DNA from: Calliopsis andreniformis
Taxonomy: Eukaryota; Arthropoda; Insecta; Hymenoptera; Andrenidae
Assembly: GCF_051401765.1 (NCBI RefSeq)
Contig: NW_027480450.1
Location: 4,092,001-4,156,000 of the forward strand
Reading direction: 5' to 3'
DNA: 64,000 nt
Shown in pieces: positions 1 to 11,181 of the stretch (position 1 is the first letter of the stretch; every line of letters starts with the position of its first letter). The position numbers and the translations under genes were made by a program. Under the pieces are notes generated by a model. It saw nothing but the letters and a program-made list of their open reading frames with translations, had not been told where the DNA came from and searched no databases.

Positions 1-381
1 TCAGTCCTCAATCCTCAATCCTCCATCCTCAGTCCTCAATCCTCAACCGTCAATCCTCAATCCTCAATCCTCAACCTTCAGTCCTCAGTCCTCAAACCTC
101 AAACCCGAATCCTCAATCCTGAATACACAGTCTTCAGCCCTCACTCCTCAACAATCAATTGTCAATCATCAATCCTCAATAGAATATCCTCAATTCACAG
201 TATTCAATACTCAATTCCCAATCTTCAATTATCAAATCTCAATACACAAACATCAATTCTCATCAATCAGCCCTCAACGCTCAGTCCTCAATCTTCGATC
301 CTCAATCCTCAATCCTCAATCTTCAATCCTCAATGCTCAACCTTCAATCCTCAATCCTCAATTCTCAATCCTCAGTACTCA

Positions 382-1905
382 ATGCTCAATCGTCAATCCT
401 CAATCCTCAGACATCTATATTCAACACACAACCCTCAACCATCAATACTCAATACCCAACCATCAATCCTCAATTCTCAAGACTCAATAGAATATTCTGA
501 ATTCTCACGGTTCAATACTCAATCCACAATGTTCAATAATCAAACCTCAATTCTCAAACATCAATTCTCAACACTCAATCCTCAACACTCAGGCCTCTCT
601 CTTCAATCCTCCATCCTGAGTCCTCAATCCTCAACCGTCAATCCTCAATCCTCAATCCTCAACCTTCAATACTCAGTCCTCAAACCTCAAACCCGAATCC
701 TCAATCCAGAATATTCAGTCTTCAGCCCTCACTCCTCAACAATCAATTGTCAATCCTCAATCCTCAATAGAATATCCTCAATTCACAGTTTTCAATACTC
801 AATCCCCAATCTCCAATCCTCAAATCTCAATACACAAACATCAATTCTCATCAATCAAACCTCAACACTCAGTTCTCAATCTCCGATCCTCAATCCTCAA
901 TCCTCAATATTCAATCCTCAATACTCATCCTTCATTCCTCAATACTCAATTCTCAATCCTCAATCCTCAATCCTCAATCGTCAACCATCAAGACCCAATC
1001 CTCAATCTTCAATCCTCAATTCTCAATCCTCAATCCTCAATCTTCAATCTTCAATCCTCAATACTCAATCTTCAATCCTCAATCCTCAATCCTCAATCCT
1101 TAATCATCAATCCTCAATCCTCAGACCTCAAACATCAATACTCAACCCACAGTCCTCGTCCTCAATCCACAATCCTCAATCCTCAAACCTCAACCTTCAA
1201 TCATCAATATTCAATCTTCAATCCTCAATCCTCAATCCTCAATCCTCAACGTTGAATACTCAATACCCACTCCTCAATCTTCAATCCACAATCCTCAATC
1301 CTCAATCCTCAATCCTCAATCTTCAATCCTCAATACTCAACCTTCAATCCTCAATCCTCAATTGTCATTCCTCAATACTCAATACTCAATCGTCAATCCT
1401 CAAACCCCAATCCTCTACCTTCAATCCTCAATCCTCAATTCTCAATCCTCAATCCTCAATCCTCATTCTTCAATCCTCAATGACCAATCCACAATCTTCA
1501 ATCCTCAATCCTCAATCCTCAGTTCTCAATCCTCAACCCTCTGTCCTCGTCCTCAATCCACAACCCTCAATCCTCAATCCTCAATCTTCAATCATCAATA
1601 TTCAACCTTCAGTACTCAATCCTCAATCCTCAATCCTCAATCCTCAACCTACAATCCTCAATACTCAATCTTCACTCCTCAATTCCCAATCCTCAATCCT
1701 TAATCCCCAATCCTCAATCCTCAATCTTCAATTGTCATCACTCAACCCTCAACACTCAGTCCCCAACCCACAATCTTCAATCCTCAATCCTCAATCCTCA
1801 ATCCTCAATCCACAGTCTTCAATCCTCAATACTCAATCTTCAATCCTCAATCCTCAATCCTCAATCCTCAATTCTCAATCCTCAATCGTCAATCTTCAAT
1901 ACTGA
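382..1905 (+). other. Longest open frame (507 codons) in the repeat; not called as a gene
   Basis: This open frame reads as about 70 imperfect copies of the heptapeptide SSILNPQ (variants SSILNLQ, SSILNTQ, YSILNPQ). It has no signal peptide, no membrane segment and no globular domain. Its ATG arises from a single C-to-G change (TCCTCAA to TGCTCAA) that makes AATGCTC, the same change that supplies most other starts in the window. No ribosome binding site, promoter or codon preference sets it apart from its surroundings. It crosses landmark copies near 488 and 766 in a frame that happens to avoid their TAG and TGA. I see an open frame; I infer that it is a by-product of a 7-bp repeat that lacks stops on this strand. 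Confidence 0.8.
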
Positions 1906-2115
1906 ATCCTCAATCCTCATTCCTCAATACTCAATCTTCAATCCTCAGCCCTCATCTTCAATCCTCAATCCTCAATCCTCAAACTTCAATCCTCAATACT
2001 CAATTTCCAATCCTCAATCCTCAGTCCTCAATACTCAACCATCAATACTCAATTCTCAACACCCAATCCTCAATGTTCAATCCTCAATCCTCAATCCTCA
2101 ATTCTCAATCCTCAA
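1640..2115 (+). repeat. Dispersed segment copy 1 (partner at 8643-9120)
   Basis: The order of heptamer variants here, including the uncommon ATTGTCATCACTC stretch, CAGTCCCCAACCC and CAACACCCAATCC, recurs about 7.0 kb downstream with a few substitutions. Where most related modules carry the CAATAGAATA landmark, both copies read CAACACCCAATCC. The landmark was therefore lost, or replaced by exchange, before this segment was copied. Confidence 0.8.
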
Positions 2116-2508
2116 TCCTCAGTCCTCAGTCCTCAATCCTCAATCCTCAACCCTCAGCCCTCATCCTCAATCCTCAATCCTCAATCCTCAATACTCTACC
2201 TTCAATCCTCAATACTCAATCTTCAATCCTCAATCCTTAATCCTAAATCCTCAATCCTCAATACTCAGTCATCAATACTCAACCTTCAATACTGTATCCT
2301 CAATCCCCAATCCTCAATCCTCAATCCTCAATCCTCAAACTTCAATCCTCAATCCTCTACCTTCAATCCTCAATACTCAATCTTCAATCCTCAATCCTTA
2401 ATCCTCAATCCTCAATCCTCAATACTCAGTCATCAATACTCAATCTTCAATACTGAATCCTCAATCCTCAATCCTCAATCCTCAATCCTCAATCCTCATT
2501 CCTCAAAC

Positions 2509-3686
2509 CTCAATCCTCAACCCTCAGTCCTCATCCTCAATTCTCAATTCTCAATCCACAATCCTCAATACTCAATCTTCAATCCTCACTAATCAATCTC
2601 CAATTCTAGATCCTCAATCCCCAATCCTCAATCCTTAATCCTCAATCTTCAATCCTCAATTCCCAGCCCTCAATCTTCAATCGTTAATGCTCAATCTTCA
2701 ATCCTCAATTCTCAGTCCTCAATCCTCAATCCTCAGTCGTCAAACCTCAATCCCCAACCGTCAGTCCTCGTCCTCAACCCTCAACCCTCAATCCTCAAAC
2801 CTCAACCTTCAATCCTCAATGCTCAATCCTCAATCCTCAAGCGTCAGTCATGAATACTCAATCTTCAATACTCAATCCTCAATCCTCTATCCTCAATCCT
2901 CAATCCTCAACCCTCAATCGTCATTCCTCAATCCCCAAACCTTAATCCCCAACCCTCAATCCTCAATCTTCAATCCTCAATACCCATCCATCAATCCTCA
3001 GAACTCAATCCTCAATCCTCAATTCTCAATCCTCAATCCTCAATTCTCAATCCTCAATCCTCAATCCTCAGTACTCAAACATCAATACCCAACCCTCAGT
3101 CATCGACCTCAACCCACAACCCTCAATCCTCAATCCTCAACCTTCAATCCTGAATACTAAGTCTACAATCCTCAATCCTCAAACCTCAATCCTCAACCCT
3201 CATTCTTCAATCCTCAATACCAAATCCTCAATCTTCAATCCTCAATCCTCAATCCTCAATTCTCAATTCCCAATCCTCAGTCCTCAGCCCTCAATCCTCA
3301 ATCCTCAACCCACAGCCCTCATCCTCAACCCTCAATCCTGAACCCTCAATCCTCAAACTTCAATCCTCAATACTCAATTTCCAATCCTCAATCCTCAGTC
3401 CTCAATACTCAACCATCAATCCTCAATTCTCAATACTCAATAGAATACCCTGAGTTCTCAGGATTCAATACTCAAACCTTAATCCTCAACCCTCAGCCCT
3501 CATCCTCCATCCTCAATCCTCAATCCTCAATCCTCTGCCTTCAATCCTCAATACTCAATCTTCAATCCTCAATCCTTAATCCTCAATCCTCAATCCTCAA
3601 TACTCAGTCATCAATACTCAATCTTCAATACTGAATCCTCAATCCTCAATCCTCAATCCTCAATCCTCAATCCTCGATCCTCAATC
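2509..3686 (+). repeat. 1178-bp tandem duplication, copy A
   Basis: Bases 2508-3717 match 3686-4895 with no difference that I found by eye, so the unit repeats in tandem with a period of 1178 bp. The match is broken at 2507 (A against T) and at 3718 (A against G). The period is not a multiple of 7 because the unit contains six-base heptamer variants. Inside it lie a CCTAGATCC-like element (CTAGATCC near 2610), the TCAGTCATGAATACTC element near 2845 and a class A landmark at 3438. Identity of this level points to a very recent duplication or to an assembly duplication. Confidence 0.92.
3438..3476 (+). repeat. Class A landmark (exemplar): CAATAGAATA followed by inverted repeat CCTGAG-TT-CTCAGG
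   Basis: The inverted repeat at 3449-3462 has two 6-base arms around TT, followed by ATTCAATACTCAAACC. About 35 copies start near 3438, 4616, 5410, 6275, 11613, 12581, 13160, 15029, 15895, 16677, 18574, 19552, 23969, 28094, 32165, 34252, 35138, 36115, 37292, 38498, 39475, 40910, 42514, 45263, 46229, 48615, 51025, 53060, 55427, 57347, 59335, 60272, 61247, 61427 and 63237 (positions within a few bases). It stays in the 7-bp register, so it derives from heptamers. A binding site is possible but only inferred; no known protein motif is recognised. Confidence 0.85.
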
Positions 3687-4895
3687 CTCAATCCTCAACC
3701 CTCAGTCCTCATCCTCAATTCTCAATTCTCAATCCACAATCCTCAATACTCAATCTTCAATCCTCACTAATCAATCTCCAATTCTAGATCCTCAATCCCC
3801 AATCCTCAATCCTTAATCCTCAATCTTCAATCCTCAATTCCCAGCCCTCAATCTTCAATCGTTAATGCTCAATCTTCAATCCTCAATTCTCAGTCCTCAA
3901 TCCTCAATCCTCAGTCGTCAAACCTCAATCCCCAACCGTCAGTCCTCGTCCTCAACCCTCAACCCTCAATCCTCAAACCTCAACCTTCAATCCTCAATGC
4001 TCAATCCTCAATCCTCAAGCGTCAGTCATGAATACTCAATCTTCAATACTCAATCCTCAATCCTCTATCCTCAATCCTCAATCCTCAACCCTCAATCGTC
4101 ATTCCTCAATCCCCAAACCTTAATCCCCAACCCTCAATCCTCAATCTTCAATCCTCAATACCCATCCATCAATCCTCAGAACTCAATCCTCAATCCTCAA
4201 TTCTCAATCCTCAATCCTCAATTCTCAATCCTCAATCCTCAATCCTCAGTACTCAAACATCAATACCCAACCCTCAGTCATCGACCTCAACCCACAACCC
4301 TCAATCCTCAATCCTCAACCTTCAATCCTGAATACTAAGTCTACAATCCTCAATCCTCAAACCTCAATCCTCAACCCTCATTCTTCAATCCTCAATACCA
4401 AATCCTCAATCTTCAATCCTCAATCCTCAATCCTCAATTCTCAATTCCCAATCCTCAGTCCTCAGCCCTCAATCCTCAATCCTCAACCCACAGCCCTCAT
4501 CCTCAACCCTCAATCCTGAACCCTCAATCCTCAAACTTCAATCCTCAATACTCAATTTCCAATCCTCAATCCTCAGTCCTCAATACTCAACCATCAATCC
4601 TCAATTCTCAATACTCAATAGAATACCCTGAGTTCTCAGGATTCAATACTCAAACCTTAATCCTCAACCCTCAGCCCTCATCCTCCATCCTCAATCCTCA
4701 ATCCTCAATCCTCTGCCTTCAATCCTCAATACTCAATCTTCAATCCTCAATCCTTAATCCTCAATCCTCAATCCTCAATACTCAGTCATCAATACTCAAT
4801 CTTCAATACTGAATCCTCAATCCTCAATCCTCAATCCTCAATCCTCAATCCTCGATCCTCAATCCTCAATCCTCAACCCTCAGTCCTCATCCTCA
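3687..4895 (+). repeat. 1178-bp tandem duplication, copy B (plus 31 bp of a third copy)
   Basis: This is an exact copy by eye of 2509-3717. The class A inverted repeat of copy A at 3449-3462 reappears at 4627-4640. After 4895 the sequence departs from the unit (AGTTCTCAGTTCTC in place of AATTCTCAATTCTC). Confidence 0.92.
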
Positions 4896-6407
4896 GTTCT
4901 CAGTTCTCAATCCTCAATCCTCAATCCTGAATCTTCAATCCTCAATAATCGATCTCCAATCACAGATCCTCAATTCCCAATCCTCAGTCCTTAATCCTCA
5001 ATCTTCAATCCTCAATCCCCAGTCCTCAACCTTGAATCCTCAATGCTCAACCCTCAATCCTCAATCCTCAGTCCTCAATCCTCAATCCTCATACCTCAAA
5101 CCTCAATCCTCAACCCTCAGTCCTCATCCTCAATTCTCAATTCTCAATCCACAATCCTCAATACTCAATCTTCAATCCTCAATAATCAATCTCCAATTCT
5201 AGATCCTCAATCCCCAATCCTCAATCCTTAATCCTCAATCTTCAATCCTCAGTCCTCAGTCCTCAATCCTCAATCCTCAACCCTCAGCCCTCATCCTCAA
5301 TCCTCAATCCTCAATCCTCAATCCTCAAACTTCAATCCTCAATACTCAATTTCCAATCCTCAATCCTCAGTCCTCAATACTCAACCATCAATCCTCAATT
5401 CTCAATACTCAATAGAATATCCTGAGTTCTCAGGATTCAATACTCAATCCTTAATCCTCAACCCTCAGCCCTCATCCTCCATCCTCAATCCTCAATCCTC
5501 AATCCTGTACCCTCAATCCTCAATACTCAATCTTCAATCCTCAATCCTTAATCCTCAATCCTCAATACTCAATACTCAGTCATCATTACTCAATCTTCAA
5601 TACTGAATCCTCAATCCTCATTCCTCAATCCTCAATCCTCAATCTTCAATCCTCAATGCTCAATCCTCAATCCTCAAGCCTCAGTCATGAATACTCAATC
5701 TTCAATACTCAATCCTCAATCCTCTATCCTCAATCCTCAATCCTCAATTCTCAATCGTCATTCCTCAATCCCCAAACCTTAATCCCCAACCCTGAATCCT
5801 CAATCTTCAATCCTCAATACTCATCCATCAATCCTCAGACCTCAATCCTCAATCCTCAATTCTCAATCCTCAATCCTCAATTCTCAATCCTCAATCCTCA
5901 ATCCTCAGTACTCAAACATCAATACCCAACCCTCAGTCATCGACCTCAACCCACAACCCTCAATCCTCAATCCTCAACCTTCAATCCTGAATACTAAGTC
6001 TACAATCCTCAATCCTCAAACCTCATTCCTCAACCCTCATTCTTCAATCCTCAATACCAAATCCTCAATCTTCAATCCTCAATCCTCAATCCTCAATTCT
6101 CAATTCCCAATCCTCAGTCCTCAGTCCTCAATCCTCAATCCTCAACCCTCAGCCCTCATCCTCAATCCTAAATCCTCAATCCTCAATCCTCAAACTTCAA
6201 TCCTCAATACCCAATTTCCAATCCTCAATCCTCAGTCCTCAATTCTCAACCATCAATCCTCAATTCTCAATACTCAATAGAATATCCTGAGTTCTCAGGA
6301 TTCAATACTCAAACCTTAATCCTCAACCCTCAGCCCTCATCCTCCATCCTCAATCCTCAATCCTCAATCCTCTACCTTCAATCCTCAATACTCAATCTTC
6401 AATCCTC
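4896..6407 (+). repeat. Diverged relative of the 1178-bp unit
   Basis: From about 5640 this stretch follows the same variant order as 2800-3510 (TCAGTCATGAATACTC, ACCTTAATCCCC, CATCGACCTC, GAATACTAAGTCTAC, then a class A landmark near 6275). It carries scattered substitutions and extra spacing of about 2.83 kb. A second class A landmark lies near 5410. It is an older copy of the neighbouring module, not a gene. Confidence 0.75.
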
Positions 6408-7976
6408 AATCCTTAATCCTCAATCTTCAATCCTCAATGCCCAGTCCTCAGTCTTCAATCCTCCATGCTCAATCCTCAATCCTCAAGCCTCAGTCATAAA
6501 TTCTCAATCTTCAATACTCAATCCTCAATCCTCTATCCTCAATCCTCAATCCTCAATCCTCAATCGTCAATCCTCAATCCCCAATCCTCAATCTTCGATC
6601 CTCAATCCTCAATCCTCAATCCTCAATCCTCAACCTTCAATCCTCAATACTCAATCTTCACTCCTCAATTCCCAATCCTCAATCCTTAATCCCCAATCCT
6701 CAATCCTCAATCTTCAATCCTCAAAACTCAATTCCCAATCCTCAATCCTAAATCCCCAATCATCAATCCTCAATCTTCAATCCTCAATACTCAATTTTCA
6801 ATCCTCAGCCCTCAATCCTCAATCCTCAATTCTCAATCCTCAATCCTCAATCCTCAGACCTCAGGCATCAATACCCAACCCTCAGTCTTCGTCCTCAATC
6901 CACAACACTCAAACCTCAATCCTCAATCTTCAATCATCAATATTCAATCTTCAATCCTCAATCCTCCATCCTCAATCCTCAATCCTCAATCCTCTACCTT
7001 CAATCCTCAATACTCAATCTTCAATCCTCAATCCCCAATCCTCAATCTTCGATCCTCAATCCTCAATCCTCATTCCTCAATCCTCAACCTTCAATCCTCA
7101 ATACTCAATCTTCACTCCTCAATTCCCAATCCTCAATCCTTAACCCCCAATGCTCAAACCTCAATCTTCAATCCTCAATACTCAATCTTCAATCCTCAGT
7201 CCTCAATCCTCAATCCCCAATTCTCAATCCTCAATCTCAATCCTCAGACCTCAAACCTCAATCCCCAACCGTCAGTCCTCGTCCTCAATCCTCAACCCTC
7301 AATCCTCAACCCTCAATCTTCAATCATCAATACTCAATCCTCAATCCTCAGTCCTCAATATTCAACACACAACCGTCAATCATCAATCCTCAATACTCAA
7401 CCATCAACCGTCAATTCTCAATACTCAATAGAATATCCTGAATTCTCATGGTTCAATACTGAATCCACAATATTCAATAATCAAATCTCAATCCTCAAAC
7501 ATCAATTCTCAACACTCAATCCACAACACTCAGTCCTCTCTCCTCAATCCTCCATCCTCAATCCTCAACCCTCAATCCTCATTCCTCAAACCGCAATCCT
7601 CAACCCTCAGTCCTCATCCTCAATTCTCAATCCCCAACCCTCAATCCTTAATGATCAATCTTCAATCCTCAATCCACCGTCCTCAATCTTCAATCCTCAA
7701 TGCTCAATCTTCAGTCCTTAACTCTCAGTCCTCAATCCTCAATCCTCAATCCTCAAACCTCAATCCTCAACCGTCAGTCCTCGTCCTCAATCCTCAACCC
7801 TCAATCCTCAATCCTCAAGCCTCAATCATCAATCCTCAATACTCAATCTTCAATCATCAATCCTCAATCCTCAATCCTCAATCCTCAATCCTAAATCATC
7901 AATCCTCAATCTTCAATACTCAATCCTCAATCCTCAATCCTCAATCCTCAATCGTCAGTCCTCTCACCCTCAGTCC
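6408..7976 (+). repeat. ~1.6 kb module, copy 1 (partner at 9563-11181)
   Basis: The sequence from the element CAATGCCCAGTCCTCAG to ATCGTCAGTCCTC is repeated 3155 bp downstream, rising to 3204 bp after a 49-bp length difference (present at about 10339-10387, absent near 7165-7200). It contains a class B landmark at 7426-7451, with an EcoRI-type GAATTC, followed by the conserved tail ending CAGTCCTCTCTCC. Confidence 0.85.
7426..7545 (+). repeat. Class B landmark (exemplar): CAATAGAATATCCTGAATTC with a conserved ~120-bp tail
   Basis: The motif CCTGAATTCTCATGG is followed by CCACAATATTCAATAATC, AAACATCAATTCTC and CAGTCCTCTCTCC. About 15 copies start near 488, 7426, 10631, 13765, 17283, 20613, 24917, 28922, 32443, 37898, 42840, 47527, 51535, 57855 and 63570. 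The tail is the longest run without the plain heptamer. GAATTC at the core is a regular EcoRI site. Confidence 0.85.
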
Positions 7977-9562
7977 TCATTCTCAATTCTCAATTCTCAA
8001 TCCACAATCCTCAATACTCAATCTTCAATCCTCAATAATCAATCTCCAATCCTAGTTCCTCAATCCCCAATCCTCAATCCTCAATCCTCAAACCTCAATC
8101 CTCAACCGTCAGTCCTCGTCCACAATCCTCAACCCTCTATCCTCAATCTTCAATCCTCAATCACCAAGACTCAATACTCAATCATCAATCGTCAATCCTC
8201 AATCCTCAATCCTCAATCCTCAGTGATCAATCCTCAATCTTCAATACTAAATCGTCAATCCTGAGTCCTCAATCCTCAATCCTCAATCCTCGTTCCTCAA
8301 ACCTTAATTCTCAACCCTCAGTCCTCATCCTAAATTCTCAATTCTCAATCCTCAATCCGCAATCCTCAATCTTGAATCCTCAATAATCAATCTCCAATCC
8401 TAGATCCTCAATCCCCAATCCTCAATGCTTCATCCTCAATCTTCAATCCTCAATCCCCAGTCCTCAATCTTCAATCCTCGATGCTCAATCCTCAATCCTC
8501 AAGCCTCATCCATGAGTACTCAATCTTCAATACTCAATACTCAATCCTCTATCCTCAATCCTCAATCCTCAATCCTCAATCGTCAATCCTCAATCCCCAA
8601 TCCTCAATCTTCAATCCTCAATCCTCAAACCTCAATCCTCAATCCTCAACCTACAATCCTCAATACTCAATCTTCACTCCTCAATTCCCAATCCTCAATC
8701 CTTAATCCCCAATCCTCAATCCTCAATCTTCAATTGTCATCACTCAACCCTCAACACTCAGTCCCCAACCCACAATCTTCAATCCTCAATTCTCAATCCT
8801 CAATCCTCAATCCACAATCTTCAATCCTCAATACTCAATCTTCAATCCTCAATCCTCAATTCTCAATCCTCAATTCTCAACCCTCAATCGTCAATCTTCA
8901 ATACTGAATCCTCAATCCTCATTCCTCAATACTCAATCTTCAATCCTCAGCCCTCATCCTCAATCCTCAATCCTCAATCCTCAAACTTCAATCCTCAATA
9001 CTCAATTTCCAATCCTCAATCCTCAGTCCTCAATACTCAATCAGCAATACTCAATTCTCAACACCCAATCCTCAATGTTCAATCCTCAATCCTCAATCCT
9101 CAATTCTCAATCCTCAATCCTCAGTCCTCAGTCCTCAAACCTCAACCATCAACCGTCAGTATTCGTCCTCAATCCTCAACACACAATACTCAATCCTCAA
9201 TCCTCAATCAGAGAGACTCAATACTCAATCTTCAATCATCAATCCTCAATCCTCAATCCTCAATCCTCAATCCTAAATCATCAATCCTCAATCTTCAATA
9301 CTCAATCCTCAATCCTCAATCCTCAATCCTCGTTCCTCAAACCTTAATTCTCAACCCTCAGTACTCAATATTCAATCCTCAATACTCAATCTTCAATCCT
9401 CAATCTTCAATCCTCAATCCTCAATCCTCAATCCTCAGTGATCAATCCTCAATCTTCAATACTCAATCGTCAATCCTCAGTCCTCAATCCTCAATCCTCA
9501 ATCCTCAACCTTGAATCCTCAATAATCAATCTCCAATCCTAGATCCTCAATCCCCATTCCTC
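7977..9562 (+). repeat. Mosaic heptamer segment between the ~1.6 kb modules
   Basis: This stretch holds two CTAGATCC elements (near 8398 and 9538) and the segment shared with 1640-2115 (here 8643-9120). It has no CAATAGAATA landmark, one of the longer gaps between landmarks in the window (about 7428 to 10631). Nothing other than heptamer variants is visible. Confidence 0.75.
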
Positions 9563-11181
9563 AATCCTTAATCCTCAATCTTCAATCCTCAATGCCCAGT
9601 CCTCAGTCTTCAATCCTCGATGCTCAATCCTCAATCCTCAAGCCTCAGTCATAAATTCTCAATCTTCAATACTCAATCCTCAATCCTCTATCCTCAATCC
9701 TCAATCCTCAATCCTCAATCGTCAATCCTCAATCCCCAATCCTCAATCTTCGATCCTCAATCCTCAATCCTCAATCCTCAATCCTCAACCTTCAATCCTC
9801 AATACTCAATCTTCACTCCTCAATTCCCAATCCTCAATCCTTAATCCCCAATCCTCAATCCTCAATCTTCAATCCTCAATACTCAATTCCCAATCCTCAA
9901 TCCTTAATCCCCAATCATCAATCCTCAATCTTCAATCCTCAATACTCAATCTTCAAACCTCAGCCCTCAATCCTCAATCCTCAATTCTCAATCCTCAATC
10001 CTCAATCCTCAGACCTCAGGCATCAATACCCAACCCTCAGTCTTCGTCCTCAATCCACAACACTCAAACCTCAATCCTCAATCTTCAATCATCAATATTC
10101 AATCTTCAATCCTCAATCCACCATCCTCAATCCTCAATCCTCAATCCTCTACCTTCAATCCTCAATACTCAATCTTCAATCCTCAATCCCCAATCCTCAA
10201 TCTTCGATCCTCAATCCTCAATCCTCATTCCTCAATCCTCAACCTTCAATACTCAATACTCAATCTTCACTCGTCAATTCCCAATCCTCAATCCTTAACC
10301 CCCAATCCTTAAACCTCAATCTTCAACCCTCAATACTCAATGCTCAATCCTCAATCCTCAAGCCTCAGTCATGAATTCTCAATCTTCAATACTCAATCCT
10401 CAGTCCTCAATCCTCAATCCCCAATTCTCAATCCTCAATCTCAATCCTCAGACCTCAAACCTCAATCCCCAACCGTCAGTCCTCGTCCTCAATCCTCAAC
10501 CCTCAATCCTCAACCCTCAATCTTCAATCATCAATACTCAATCCTCAATCCTCAGTCCTCAATATTCAACACTCAACCGTCAATCATCAATCCTCAATAC
10601 TCAACCATCAATCGTCAATTCTCAATACTCAATAGAATATCCTGAATTCTCATGGTTCAATACTGAATCCACAATATTCAATAATCAAATCTCAATCCTC
10701 AAACATCAATTCTCAACACTCAATCCACAACACTCAGTCCTCTCTCCTCAATCCTCCACCCTCAATCCTCAACCCTCAATCCTCATTCCTCAAACCGCAA
10801 TCCTCAACCCTCAGTCCTCATCCTCAATTCTCAATCCCCAACACTCAATCCTTAATGATCAATCTTCAATCCTCAATCCACAGTCCTCAATCTTCAATCC
10901 TCAATGCTCAATCTTCAGTCCTTAACTCTCAGTCCTCAATCCTCAATCCTCAATCCTCAAACCTCAATCCTCAACCGTCAGTCCTCGTCCTCAATCCTCA
11001 ACCCTCAATCCTCAAGCCTCAAGCCTCAATCATCAATCCTCAATACTCAATCTTCAATCATCAATCCTCAATCCTCAATCCTCAATCCTCAATCCTAAAT
11101 CATCAATCCTCAATCTTCAATACTCAATCCTCAATCCTCAATCCTCAATCCTCAATCGTCAGTCCTCAACCCTCAGTCCTC
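9563..11181 (+). repeat. ~1.6 kb module, copy 2 (partner at 6408-7976)
   Basis: Same variant order as 6408-7976, with the class B landmark near 10631. It holds 49 extra bases around 10339-10387 that bring in the TCAGTCATGAATTCTC element. The copies separate at the right edge: this one continues TCCTCAACCCTC where the other has TCCTCTCACCCTC. Confidence 0.85.

Noticed and set aside
382..1905. Long forward open frames (507, 422, 312, 304 and 248 codons and many shorter) as protein genes with SSILNPQ repeats
   Set aside because: They follow from a stop-free 7-bp repeat, occur in all three forward frames at once, start at repeated C-to-G changes and are not preserved between near-identical copies. 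No promoter, ribosome site or non-repeat domain is seen.
3449..3462. CCTGAGTTCTCAGG as an intrinsic transcription terminator or operator
   Set aside because: The arms are only 6 bases with a 2-base centre and there is no T-run or gene upstream. It repeats about 35 times as part of the satellite.
7440..7480. AT-rich pieces such as CACAATATTCAATAATC as promoters or replication origin
   Set aside because: They are short, occur in every class B copy, and no gene or further origin elements lie nearby.
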